From the NCBI GenBank assembly GCA_036872755.1, contig JAVHNS010000010.1:1674001-1738000 (forward strand): a stretch of 64,000 nucleotides of DNA. Reading direction: 5' to 3'. The position numbers were made by a program, and so were the translations under genes. How positions within the stretch are numbered: the stretch's first letter is position 1; each line of letters begins with the position of its first letter. A model generated the notes under the pieces. The model was given only the letters and a program-made list of their open reading frames with translations. It was not told where the DNA came from and did no database searches. The stretch comes from Orbilia blumenaviensis. Its lineage: Eukaryota > Ascomycota > Orbiliomycetes > Orbiliales > Orbiliaceae. This document shows positions 1 to 12,773 of the stretch, piece by piece.

Positions 1-1736
1 GAATCCAGAACAACCCAACGAGATAAAACGAGACCAAGAACAACGCAAAATTTGCTAAAAAGAACACAAAAGGCAACAACACATGACCGAATTTGAAGTG
101 TTACGAACTAGATTCGGCTAGCGATTCGAGAGGCCAAGGGTTAACAAAGATATCTATTCCCAGGAATGGAGATGGAATTCTGGTTTAATACTTCCTGCTG
201 ACAGCTTCTAGGATATTTTATCTAAGACCCGTATTTAAATGTTCACTTTTGGGCTTGACATTTCGATGTCAAAATTAATAGGGGCGGATATCATTATATG
301 TATGCATACCAATGTCGACTCTCGCGCGATATGCCCTCTTGATTTCTAAGCCCCTGAACCAAGATCCCTGGCCTGCAATGTTACACAAATAACGTCTTCG
401 CTTGTGTACTGAAGGTTTTATTACAGTATGTAGCTTTGTAGTGAAGGGGTTGGTACCTTATTCCGTTGCAAGACGTCGAGCACTGGGCGAATGGGTATCC
501 TGGGCTGAATTAACGTCGCACTCGCATCAATACGTAGAGATCGTGCGGGATAACTACCAGAGAAATACGAATTTTAGAGCATCACCAAGCCCCAACCCTT
601 AGACAAAACATCAAGCTGCTCGGCTTAGCATTGGAAATATTCTGGATGGGCTCAAGTTCTCGGACCTCCAGGCCCTTGTAGGGAGTAGTCACAACACATA
701 GTTGGGAGATACATTTGCAGCCCCAGACACCCCAGAATTAATACCGATCTAAATGTATACCAAACGCTAAACGTTGGGCTGGAATACATATTTTGCAATT
801 TGATGGCCAGGTGGCAAACTGGGATACTAGTAAAGCAACGGGAAAAAGTCTCCTTCGTCTACCGCGACACACGAATCACATACGTGGGTCAGTTGCACAA
901 AATTAAGATTTCAGGGCGGCCCGAGAAGCATGGCGGCGGCTGTCGTCGTGCAGTGTCTCCTTATCTTGAGCGACGTAAAAATAAACAGGAGGCGGATTTA
1001 TGCAGCTTTCTGTGTGCTCCCCGATTATCTATTCCACCAGACTTTGCTTGCTTCTAATCGATATTCACGAGTTTCTTTAATTTAATTTGCATCAGTGGAA
1101 GAGATTTAGTGTCGCAAGGTCTCAAGGGCGAGGTGCACTAGATGTGCGCTTCCATGGTAGCCCTGCGGGGACCGGCAACCACATATGAGCAGACAGAAAG
1201 ACACAAATTTAAAAAGATATTTCAATTCGTGCATGTTAAGAGGTGGTAAAATATAATCCGTAAATTAAAGATTAAGGGCTCGAAGTGGTGGCTTTCGTAC
1301 CTTGGCCACGGATAGGCGGGTAGGCCCAACGCCAAATCTGGCATTCTAGGTATTAAGAGAATCCCGGAAATTCGCGGAATGATACCCGAACAAGTCAAGC
1401 GCGCCCGGTACCCGGCTTGACGGCTTTATGGGGTGTTGGTCCCAAGCTTGATCCTGGAGTTCTTCCGCAAATAGATTTCTCCGGGGCGTCACGGCCTACG
1501 GTTATCCTAGAGGGGTCGAGGAGTATGCAAATCTTCTCAATTTCTCCTGACTTTTTTGTGGAATTGGGCCTTGAAGTGGGAACATTCCACAGTATTAAAA
1601 TTATATTAAAATATTACCGTGGTCCGGTTTTTGAAGGTTTAAAATGTATTAGCAATCCCCACACCCACTGTCAACCTGAAAGATTGTTCTTACCCAGGTT
1701 TAAACACTGGATGTAGGGTTGTATCCATTGGCGAAG
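1..1736. other. gene-free stretch at left edge
   Basis: I see no open frame with coding character and no splice-linked exons here. The longest frames lack an ATG and have no recognisable motif. The last few hundred bases are AT-rich and presumably hold the promoter of the WSC protein gene that starts at 1737. Confidence 0.5.
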
Positions 1737-4700
1737 ATGCGTTTCAACGTCCTGGTATCGACTGTATTACTTTCTCTATTCGTGGGAATCTCACAAACTG
1801 CAGCCCCGACGGATGAATACCAAGATGCAGATCCATCACAGTCTGGTAAGTTGAACCTATATGCTGAGCTATTGATATATATAGATTATCCAAATTATTA
1901 CTGACTGAATTGACCTTTGATTACAACAGGCTATCTCCCAAACCATAATATCCATCCAAATGTAGTGAATAGTGCCAACTTCGGGGAACTATGGCGTCTA
2001 ACCTTTACAAAGAATGAGAAGGTATGACTATACGAGGGGACCACATACCACTGCTGCTGTTTGAACACGCGGAGATCTGAACTTTATGAAATGATATAAC
2101 CTAGTTCTACGCCAAACCCCTAATCTACACTCCTTCTACCCCAGGATCAAGACAAATCGTACTCTTAGCATCCACCCAGAATAAAATTTACTCAATAGAT
2201 GCAGTCAATGGAACCTTGATCAAATCTCGTGAAGTCCGGCCTCCATTTCTGGTTGTTGATATTGGCTGCACCGATCTTCCCAATACCATCGGTATCGTTG
2301 GAACTCCAATTATAGATCCCCGGACCGATATTATGTATTTTTTTTCAAAGGGTTACCGAGGAGCTGAGTCGGGTCTGGAAAATGGTGTATTCCGCTTCTA
2401 CGCGGTGAATGTTCACACACTGGAAGATATTCCAGGATATCCATTTATTATCGACGGTACCCCTTCTGAGTCGGACCCTGAAAAGTTCTTTATTGGGGGT
2501 ACCCACAATCAACGACCCTCACTTTCTTTAATCAACGATGTCGTATACGCTGGGTATGTCTTTCATATTTATCTATATAACTGCTCATCGAATATCTGCT
2601 AAAAAAAACCTCTATAGCTTCGGCTCACACTGTGGCCAGTATAACTGTAGGTTGCATCCAGGAGCTCAATGCATTGAATGGAAATTGTCAAATTAAACGT
2701 TTTACAATTTAAATTAGATACTGGATGGATTTTCGGCTTGCACACCCAGAGACCGGAGGTCGTTAGCGCCTTGACAACTACGAATGCCCCTTTTACAAAA
2801 CCACAAAGTGGAACTATAGCTGGTGGGGGTGGCGGTGCTTCTATCTGGCAGGGCGGTATGGGTCTGTCTACAGACTCGAATAACCGTCTGTTTTTTGTCA
2901 CGGTCCGAATTCCCAGTTACCTCTACTATGCCCGGCCACAGATTTTACTAACGTGATCTACTAATTAATTGCATTTATTAATAGGCAAATGGAAAAGCCC
3001 AGCAAAATATAGACACTCCAGCGAGCGGGAAGACACCACTTAAGACGCTGAATGAGGCTATTGTTCATATGAAAATAGAACCGGAAACTGGAAAACTTTC
3101 GCTTTTTGATTATTTTCAGCCATTCGATTATATATCCCTTGATGGTAAGACGCCTACTGTTTTTGGTATATTTATATTAGTTGTGTATACATAGTAACGT
3201 TTCCCTCTTAAAGCTGCGGATAGGGATCTTGGGTCTTCGGGTTTGACTCTTCTCGATCCGACTGTTTTCAAAGGGCAAGGCGTCGCACGTATGGGTGTCA
3301 CCGCTGGAAAGAATGCACAGGTATAATTATAACAACCTATCTTTCAACTTTGGTCAAGACGGCCCCAACACGCCTTACCCTCTGTGTATTTTCTAATGGT
3401 GGACATTTTTACTAGGCTTATGTTGTTAATCTTGACGACCTTGGTGGATTTAGGCTTGGGCCAAATGGGGGCGATAATGTCATCCAAACTATCAAGTTGG
3501 ATAATCCTACGTTCGGCGGAGCCGGAAGTTATCCTTTAGAAGGAGGATATTTCTACTTCACCCCAACACGATCATCGCTTATCGCCTTTAAACTAGGATC
3601 AGACTCGAATGGGAAGCCAGTGTTCACAGAGGCAGGAAGATCTCCTACAGTAATTGGGGGCAGATTAGGTCCAGTCACAGTAACGTCATTCAAAGGCCAA
3701 GAGGGTACTGGGATCATCTGGCTTTGTGACAATAATGCCGGATTACGGGCATTCCATGCCGTTCCGGAAAATGGAGTCATGGTCGAGATAACAGTTCCTC
3801 CGACTGGAGGTATTGGAAAATTCGGACGGCCAGCATTCGGGGATGGCCGCGTTTATGTGGCCAATTCCAATGGCCAATTGATCGCATTGGGCTCACCGAT
3901 AAACCCGGCACTGAACTGTGATGATCCAATTGATTTTGGACAACTAACTATAGGGCAAACCAAGTCCGTGACAGTGAGTTGCTCAGCAATCATTGCCACT
4001 AAAATAAACGGCGCTATTGTTTCAGACGAGTCTTTCGGCGTCCAAAATTCTTCTTTCCCTACTTCGCAAATCAAAAAGGACGGCACATTCACATTTACGG
4101 TGACTTGGGACCTCCGCAATGGCTCCTATAAACCGGGACAGAAATCAGCCGTCATTAATATCTTGACAACCAATACTGTGTCAAAGTATATGACATCTCA
4201 GCCGATCAATGTACGAGGCACTATTGTTTCCTCTGGCCCATTTCTTGATGCCAAACCCAGTGCCCTTGACTTTGGAGCAGTAACGGTTGGCGAGGAGTCG
4301 GTTGATGGCTCTTCCGTTGGTTTCACCATTTCCAACACTGGTTCAACTTCCCTCCAAATTACTAGGATCACATACGCTTTGACGAAAGATGTGAACAGTA
4401 CTCTGGTCAGTTACAGTGATCTGACTCGCAATGGGGATGGCACTTCTAGCGCTGGGCCGGCATTCAAACTTAGAGCTCTTCCAAACGCTGGACAATCTAT
4501 CGCAGCGGGTGCTAGTCTCTCGGTGACAGCAAATTTCAAAGCAGTGGCCGGTGTGGGGAGTTATAACGCTGTCCTCAAAATTGAATCCAACGGCGGTACT
4601 GATAAAATCATGCTCACCGGGAGGGCGGCGACAGGCCCAAAGGCTCGCTTCGAAATCCAGAATACCGACGGGGAATGGGAAGAGAAGTTTGCTGTAGATT

Positions 4701-6246
4701 TTGGAGATGTAGTTTCCGGTGCCTCTGTTACTCAGAACATCCGACTTTGCAACGACGGTGGCTCGACATTGATTGTTACATTATCAAAACCACCTGGGGG
4801 GCTTGAAATATTTGCTCCTGCCATAGCTGATGATTTGTACGAGGGATATAATGTCCCAGCGGGAGAATGCGGTAATGCAACTGTGAAGTTCCAACCTCTG
4901 CCTATGGTGCCTAATACAGATTCGCACTCTGTGTCAGAGCCATGGGTACTGAACGTTAACGAAGCCAATTGGAACATCCATCGAGTTTTATTCGAAGGAA
5001 GAGCTGTATCTCGACAGTTAGGCCCTCTATTACCCGATGGCACGGCAAGATACAAATATCTAGGGTGCTATCAAGATGGTGGAAACGGACGACTCTTCCC
5101 GAAAATTACGGGTATGGGTGACGAAGCTACTGTTGGCCTATGTGCCCAGACCGGTTTAAACAACAATTATATTTTTGCTGGAACACAGTAAGTACCCCAA
5201 ATACGAATTTGCATACCAGCCAGGAAAAGGAGTTGACCCTAGTAATAGATACCGGAAGGAATGTTGGCAGGTAAGAGTTCTAACATTCGTGATATCGTCC
5301 GAAACATACATGCTATTTACTTGATGCATGAGGCTAAACTAGTACATATTTCATAGGGTAATACTCCACCTCCCAGTACATACTTTTATCCAGAAAGTGC
5401 AGCTAAATGCACATGGGGGTGTACTGGGGATCAAACACAGCCTTGCGGTGGCAATGGCAAATTCATGAACATATTTTACGACAGTACTAGATATACGCCA
5501 GAGAACGTCAGCAGCAGCTCAACAACAGCCACAACTACCACGCGGCCGACGACATCTTCCACCAGTCGCACAACTACTTCGTCGACATTGGCTACTACAA
5601 GTTCAAATTTGTCTACAACAGTATCTAGTTCCTCAACGACTACGTCAACTACAACCTCTACAACCACTACAACCACTACTATATCAACGACAAGATCAAG
5701 TTCGTCAACCACAACCTCGACTACAACAACATTTAGCTCCCCGACGACAACGACGACAACGACAACGACAACGACAGGGACAACTACAACACCAACAACG
5801 ACTTCAACGACTTCTTCGACTTTCGCTACTTCCACTAGAACTTCCACTGTTTCAACTGAACCCTCAGCGCCTGCAAGACCTGCCAATAACCCGAGCAAGC
5901 GCTGGGACGATAAGGGATGTTGGCTTGACCCTCCCGCCAGCTACGTGAAGGCTGTTCAGCCGTATATTAAATATACCACCGATTTAATGACCACGCAGCT
6001 ATGTCTCAGCTACTGCGAAGAACGTAGCTATACATGGGCAGGTCTAGAATACCGGAGAGAATGCTACTGCGCAAACTCCTTCATCGGCGAAGAAAAGAGT
6101 ACATGCACGCAGACTTGCATGGGGAACACTACAGAGATGTGTGGTGGATCAAGAAGGTAAATCATTCTCTATAGCCTTCCAATATATTTACAGACTGCTA
6201 ACTGATTTCTAGGATGAATGTTTACAACCTCGTGGATCAGGATTGA
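1737..6246 (+). CDS. secreted WSC-domain protein with N-terminal beta-propeller
   Basis: Eleven exons (1737-1845, 1930-2021, 2105-2553, 2618-2646, 2718-2902, 2985-3144, 3214-3320, 3416-5187, 5249-5270, 5357-6156, 6213-6246) join to 3759 bases, giving 1252 residues. Order: a signal peptide (starts MRFNVLVSTVLLSLF, about 1-22), a PQQ-like or quinoprotein-type beta-propeller (about 30-540), and about three ASH/HYDIN-like Ig repeats marked by DFG-x2-xxG starts near 545, 660 and 800. These are followed by a first WSC domain (about 920-1015, beginning LGCYQDGG), a long Ser/Thr linker (about 1030-1150) and a second WSC domain at the C-terminus (GCWLDPP to CGGSRRMNVY). WSC domains bind glycans and are found on fungal wall-sensing or wall-associated proteins. 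I see no transmembrane helix after the second WSC domain, so the product is probably secreted or wall-bound. The substrate is unknown. ATG 1737 was chosen because it begins the signal peptide. Confidence 0.85.
5518..5850 (+). repeat. low-complexity Ser/Thr codon tract inside the WSC gene
   Basis: An irregular run of ACA, ACT, ACG and TCN codons encodes the Ser/Thr-rich linker between the two WSC domains. It is a likely O-mannosylated stalk, and its length may vary between strains by slippage. The opposite strand is open here only because the complement gives Val/Glu codons. Confidence 0.85.
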
Positions 6247-6737
6247 GTGGGCTTTTGATTAAAATGCTTTGTTGCTCTATCTAAAAATATTTATATCTAA
6301 AACTATAATAATAATACTAGAGAATTATGCCCCTAAAGTAAAGGCGAATGTCATGAAACCCTTAGAGCTTGATGCACACCTAGAGATACTGATTATAAAC
6401 CTTTAGAGCTTGACCGGTGGTAAACCAGAACATTATGGCTGTCCCTCCAACCATATTGTGTTATCGAATCGCCACTTCAGCATTGCAAAGGATATTAAAA
6501 TAATGAAACAAAAAGAATAAGACTCATTATTATTGGCTTCTTAAGTAATTAGCAAGTACCCATAACTTAATAACCGCGTCGCAACCTTACGTATACATGA
6601 TATTATTGATATATACCCTCCAAAAAAACGTGAAAAGAAAACAAAAGATTCCAGAAAAGAAGGGTATTAATGCATAAATGTCTGAAACTCGCTCCGAACC
6701 ATCCTTAGTAATAGAAGCTAAGGCCCATGATGCCTGT
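6247..6737. other. convergent intergenic region
   Basis: About 490 bases lie between two convergent stop codons. The stretch is AT-rich and should hold the 3' ends of both transcripts. Nothing else is visible. Confidence 0.5.
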
Positions 6738-8771
6738 CTAATAGGAGTTGAACTTGGGGTGGGCGGGATCAGTCAAGTCCGCAATAACCGAAAAGTGTGG
6801 TCTGCCACCACCACGGTTTGCGAATTCAGTTTGGAAGGGGATGGTGCGGTTGAAGCTGATGCCACCGTTCGGTAGGATGTCGACGTAGTGGACCTTGTAA
6901 TCAGCCGGGGTGTTAAGAACGCCCTGTTTCATGGATTTGTCAGTATCTACTTCCAATAGATTTAGTTTAGCAATGAGGACTAGGTCAACTTACGATATCC
7001 CCTTGTTGCACGAAGTAACCTATCGCAACCAGGTTCTTCTGATCGGGAGTAACGCGGAGAGAGTGGACGCTATATATAAACAATTCTCGTCAGCAAGAGC
7101 TCTATCTTGAAACACATCAAGGGAAATCGAAAACTTTATCACTCACCCAACGACTGGCTGAATTTCATCTGGATTATCCAAGCGAACCGGATGGTCGAGA
7201 TCAGCAAGATCCAGAACAGCAATATGATTTGCCGTAGTCAAACTCAAATACAGGAATCTTCCATTGGCGGAGAAGTCAGAGTAAATAGCCACCACGCCCT
7301 AAAATCGACAACTTAGCAATTTCTCCACCTTGATCGTAAAAATGTGTAACTTACCCGAGCCCTTGGACCAAGGTCATAGAGAAGTTCAGCGACCCCTTGA
7401 GTGCCGTCGGCGTTATATTTGAATCTATAATGCCTATATTAGCATTTTACCAAAAAAAAATATGATGTTCCGTCCTTCAATTTGAGATACGTACGGGTAA
7501 ATGATCCAAACTTGTCCCAACTCCACGGCAGTAGCAATAGCTGCACTATCCTTATTTCCAGGGATGAATTTCACATCCTGGATCCCACCACCATTTGGAA
7601 TTCTGATAGTGCTGATGATTTTCCGTTCGCTCAATTTCCAAAGGCGAAGAGTGTCTGCCTTCTGGATCCCGAGAGTTGGTTTCAAAGTTGAGAGTGGGAC
7701 AACAAAGTCAGAAGTAAGAATAATATTCTTCTCAAAGTCGATAGAGAGACCATGGGGACTGAATTGATCCGCCAATATGTTGGCTGTGCCTGCAAGATCC
7801 ACGAGACTCGGGAATTCCCCAACCAAGTTACCACTGGCATCCCACTCAGTAAGGCGGCCGAGGTCAGTACCCCCAGCGGACCCCATCTGCAAAAGTGTAA
7901 ATTTGTTAGTTACGCTAATAAAATCACCCAATCCATCAGAATTAAACGAGTTATGAGGAGCTTACGTGAGTTATAAAGAAGCCCCCCTCCGGCTTGGCCA
8001 CGATTTCATCACCGATGGAAGAGAGGACCGCACGACCAGAATTTCGGAACTTTGGTCTGTACGGATTGCTGATATCGAAAAAGTATTCAACATCTATTGA
8101 ATGATAATTTTTAGAAAACCGAAGAACCAATTTACGGCTTAGACCAAACATTAAGACATCACGATTGCGAGTACTGGTGGGACAAACCTTGAAGCTTGAG
8201 AAGAGATAGGAGACCAGTTCCAACAAGTGTTTTTCCATCACGAGCGACATTCAAATGATGAGGCTCGTTGCCACTGCTTGGTACATCGACTAATGTAATG
8301 AAAGTGCCTGAATTATAAGGAATTCTCATTAGCAACACTCATTAGCCAAGCGGGTAGAACCAGATTTGCGTACCAAAAGTATCATCATCAAGTGAGTAAA
8401 CTGCTAGGAAATCTGCATATGCAATATTTCCTGGGCCAGTCCAGAAGTAGCCAAGCTTCTTGGGCTTAAGGTTACTTGAAGTGAATGGTGGACTCTTAAT
8501 TGGTGGAGTTGGCACCCTGAGGATAGGGATTGGGGGCGCCAAGCTGACGAGAGCATCCGTTACACCCTACACAATATAAATTAGCATTGTGTCTCAAAAT
8601 CTGCTTAATATGTAGAAGAAAACCAGTTGAGTTTTGGTGGTTGAAACCTACTGGGATGGTTGGGATCAGAGGCGGAATTGACAAAGGATCAGGCTTTGGG
8701 ACCGGTGACGTGAAGGCGAGAGTGGCATGAAGAGCCAGAATAAATGCAGCTTTGAGTGGTGTCAATGCCAT
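6738..8771 (-). CDS. secreted SBP56/methanethiol-oxidase-like beta-propeller protein
   Basis: Nine exons on the minus strand (8771-8652, 8566-8374, 8307-8188, 8093-7966, 7886-7495, 7424-7355, 7298-7147, 7069-6994, 6923-6738) give 478 residues. The protein opens with a signal peptide (MALTPLKAAFILALHATLAF). The rest reads as a propeller with PHHLNVARDGKTL, a central SPHGLSIDFEKNII block and a C-terminal RPHFSVIADLTDPAHPKF. The spacing of the His-containing blades resembles the selenium-binding protein 56 family, whose characterised members oxidise methanethiol in the cytosol. The family link rests on motif memory, not a search; a lactonase-type propeller is the alternative. The signal peptide points to an extracellular role, which is unusual for SBP56. 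Every exon junction keeps the frame, so there is no sign of decay. Confidence 0.75.
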
Positions 8772-11700
8772 TTTGAGATATTCCAGAAGTTGTTCAAACA
8801 ATATATATTATGAGAAAAGAAACCTGGTTAAATGGAGTAAACTTTGAAAGTTGCCTTTGATCCCAAATTGCAAGTATGAATGCCTTGCAGAAGAAGAGAG
8901 AATGAGTTGATGAGTGATATAAAAAATCGACACATTACGGCGTTCCATCAATGGATTTTATACTTCTTGAGGCTCAGAGTATTTGAACCTACGGATGAAG
9001 ATCTTGCCAAAATGTATATCCTAGCAATGCATGCATCTCTGAAAGTACCTGCAGTGCCTAAACCGCATCGAAAGGCTTGTGATCAACAGAGGCTAACTAT
9101 CGAGACATAGACACTGGTATCCGAAGGTAAACGACGAAGAATCAAGGCATATGTCCCATCTCCTCAACATCAATGACGCCTTCAGAGAGATTCATGTTAT
9201 CATCGAGTATTTCGGCGTTAAACTCCACTGTACCTCAGAGCCACAAAAGCTATTTGTTTTGTTCGGAATATTTGTGAGCGACTTCGGGACTCATTTCAAG
9301 CTGCAGAAACTCTCATGATCTCAATATTGATACGTCAATCATTTCCATTAGTGTATTGGGGAAAGCGTGGGGCGTCAGGTTCAAAGGTCGGGACCCGGGT
9401 TTTCCAGGAATTAATTGGGTTCATAGTCAGAAAAAATCAATTAGCTAGGATTAGAGAAATCTTAGCAAGTACTTTGTCTTGAGGCTATGCCATCCAAGTC
9501 ATCAATCGGGATGGCTCAAAGCACCCGTGTGGTAATATCATGTTATCATCCAAAAAGCATGAAATATTCGAATGTGGTTGATTTTGCGTTGAACGAGCCG
9601 GCAAGGGCAGGCACAAATTTGCTTTTGCTATTATCCGAACTCTCAGTTCGATTTCGATCGTGGAGACCCACATATCTCCAGCTCTCCCTCGCAAGTAGCT
9701 ACTTGTACATCCAAACTTGGGGCCCATGTGTATCCGTTTTTGTAATTCATTACCATTCTAGGTTGTGTCGTTAACTTTGACCCTATAAGCCTTGCTTGAG
9801 GTGTCCTTGAAACAGGGAACAAGGTTTTGTATGTAAATGTAGATCTTAAGATCTCAATATGTATATGAAGATCTCGATCCTAACTAGGGTTAAAACTCCC
9901 TGTAATGCAGGTGCTGATTATTTCCGACTTCCAATGACTATTACTATCATGTCATGGCCTAGAGGGCATCAGGGCTAGCCTGGCAAGTACCTCGTGCCGT
10001 ACCAACTGCTTGAAAACAGACAACAGTTTCCTAGCTACATATTTTATACAGCACTGTCAAAATAATATGCTCAAAACTTCGCGCCAGCTCGTCAATCTGA
10101 CGCCGAAGTTCTGTTTTTTACGCTGGATTTTAGCAAAAAATGGTAGATGATAAACATATCGCTTGTAAATGCGAGGAATGACATTCAATAGCCGCGACAC
10201 CCTGGATTGTAAAACGGCTATCGAGCCAGTAGGTGATTTTGAATCGGCTTCCGAGACTCAACTCTCGTTCAACTTTCACGATCAGTGATCTAGGCTTTCC
10301 ACCCCACGCTGATTGCCTAGAAATGTACTAAACACTTGCATATCATGTCATTGATCTGAACTATGGTGCAATAGCTTGATTCAGCATTTCAAAAACTGTA
10401 ATTACTTTTTCCAGATCCAAACCCATCTTCAGGAAGGGGAAAATTTTGCGCCAGTTGGCTAGAGCGAGTGTGCGGGATCCAAAATACAGGAACATGCGAA
10501 TGATCCTGAAAGCGAGGGTTTAACTTTACCGCTAGCTCGAATATCCAATCCGTTAGCGCGTTTATAGAATTCTTCAATGATGAGAACATGGAAAATTACA
10601 TTTTGGGGTATCCCAAATGGTGCATCGACTGCATGGGTCCGATAGTGGAATAGCGTAGAAGGAGTGATGTCGATCAAGGTTTGCAGGCACACGGCGAAGT
10701 TCGGTTTAGAATCGTTGATAAACGAAACAAGTCTTTCCCAGTACCTAGCCTAATACAGACGTGATCCACGGGCTGATCCGAATTGATATTATTGTCTGCC
10801 CGATATTTATCATGGATGGCGCCTCAGAACCTCGCTAATCTTATAAATGCCTGTAAGCCAGGAGCACGCCACAGGGGTCTCCTTAGCGTGCTGTACGTAT
10901 GTGGCTTTTCGGACTTTTAAATCCTGCAGTAGTTAGCCTTGGAACTCTATTGGAGTTTAAATTCAGGAACGCTCTTATTATACGATATTGAACAACTGTG
11001 GCTGACTGGCGTCTAGGGCTGAGACTGCTGTGATGATGGTAAAAGGGGTGAGCGGCTGCTCAACCGATCAATTAGTAGGATTGTCTTTTTGTCTCACAGA
11101 AAAATATACTTCGCAGCCTGGCTAAATCACAGAATTAGTTCGTTGCCACCCACCCCAAAGGATAGTATAACCGAATTCTCACTGCACTGTGTGAACGAAA
11201 TAATATGTTTTTCTAGGGGCATTAATACGGGAACTGGCAATATTTGATTAGCGAAAGCTACATCTGCTAGCTATCGAATTAATTCTGAATCTATGGGACC
11301 TTTCGGCCGCAAATGCAAAAAATTAAAATATTGAAGAACTAAATAATGTCAGGAGCTCCATATTAGAAGAGGGAAACGTGCGGTCGAAGTGGGGCAACGG
11401 AAAGCTGTCCAGTCCCCAAGGGAAACATTGGGGGTCAATATGCAATAAAGTATCAACACATTCCTGTGTGGTAACTTTTTGAAGTCGGGCACTTGGCAGC
11501 CTAAACAGGTTAGTATATCACAAACGGAGTCTTCTGTATGGCCAGTTGCGACTATACGCCATCCTTGACGACAATGAGACCATATATGTATAGTTACCCC
11601 TCAAACATATCAGATTGGCTAGGGATGTTAGAGCGACCCACTTTTGAATATCAAGAACGGGCGTGAACATCAAGTCTGCATGCAATATTTCTGCAAGGTT

Positions 11701-12773
11701 GAGAACAAAATGGGATTTTCCCCTCCTCAATTTGCAAATTGGGTTGTGGCCTGATATCATGTCCCACTGCCAATAGCCAAGGTATATCGGGAATAAAGCT
11801 TCGTCTGCAGTGCGGCAGACGGGTTGAAGTGGAGCTTAAATTGCCCAAGTCTAAAGCCTGGAAGCTTGTTTCTACCTTGCATGGCCCAGTCTGCCTAATA
11901 TATCAGTATTATGATTGCGAATTTACAAGTGGTCGTAGGAAAAATAGCGGAAACCGGAAAGGTTTAATCTGAACGCAGCCAGCTAGCTAGCGCGAGACCC
12001 GAGTATTCGCATCTTCAGGCACATATATACTATGTATTATTGATGTCACATTGCATGCACGCCGATGCAAGTTTATTAGTGAGTTTAGCTGTTGTTCTCA
12101 CAACCGAATTCCAAGGCGCCTAGAAATCCCCGGCCAGAGGTCACTAGGAAACTATAGTTAACTAAGATTAATCCCTTAGTTCAATCACAGTCCTCGATCC
12201 CGCCCATCGAGGTCGCCTAATTGGGTTCATGATGAAGATCATGTTCGGGTATCAGAATTTCTGGTTTGCCCGAGCGATATATCGATGCGCTCATGACCAA
12301 CAATAAATGCAGTGCTACACCAGCCTCGCCATGTGAAGCAGCGAATCTGGAACGTCTGGACCGAGACTTCGCTTGAGCGGCAGACATATATGCATCTCGA
12401 TATTAATTTGCTTACCAACCTCCGTTGCTTAAGCTGGATAGCTCATGTCGCCATATCACGTCTTCATTCGGCATCCTGCGTCTCAACCCAGATGTGCCGC
12501 CCTGGCTTTGCGGATTCAAATTGAAGTTATGTCGATCGCAAATGTCTCCCCCACTTTTATGAATAGTGCAGCTACGAGCTGGAGGTATCTTTTTCTCGAC
12601 GTCGTTGTAGCTCATTCGGGGTGGGAACTGGGAAACATATAATGTCAGACTCGGTACCTGCCTTATTCTTTCTGCACGATATCATCATCACCCCCTTCAT
12701 TGGCAGCTGCTCCTCTTTCGTTTGATTTCCATTGATCAAGTCGTATTTTCCTCACTACCGACTCCCAGAAAGT
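8772..12773. other. 4-kb gene-free stretch
   Basis: Only short scattered frames of 60-95 codons are present on both strands, without motifs, signal peptides or splice-linked partners. An ATG frame at 9487-9774 overlaps an equally long antisense frame and looks like chance. The left end should contain the promoter of the minus-strand propeller gene and the right end that of the bicupin gene. Confidence 0.45.

Noticed and set aside
5476..5898. 140-codon minus-strand frame rich in Val and Glu
   Set aside because: It is the complement of the Ser/Thr linker codons of the WSC gene; no ATG-led gene logic or motif.
7147..7298. Possible frameshift in exon 7 of the SBP56-like gene
   Set aside because: A first reading suggested extra A residues; rereading the bases showed a continuous frame and all nine exons sum to a multiple of three.
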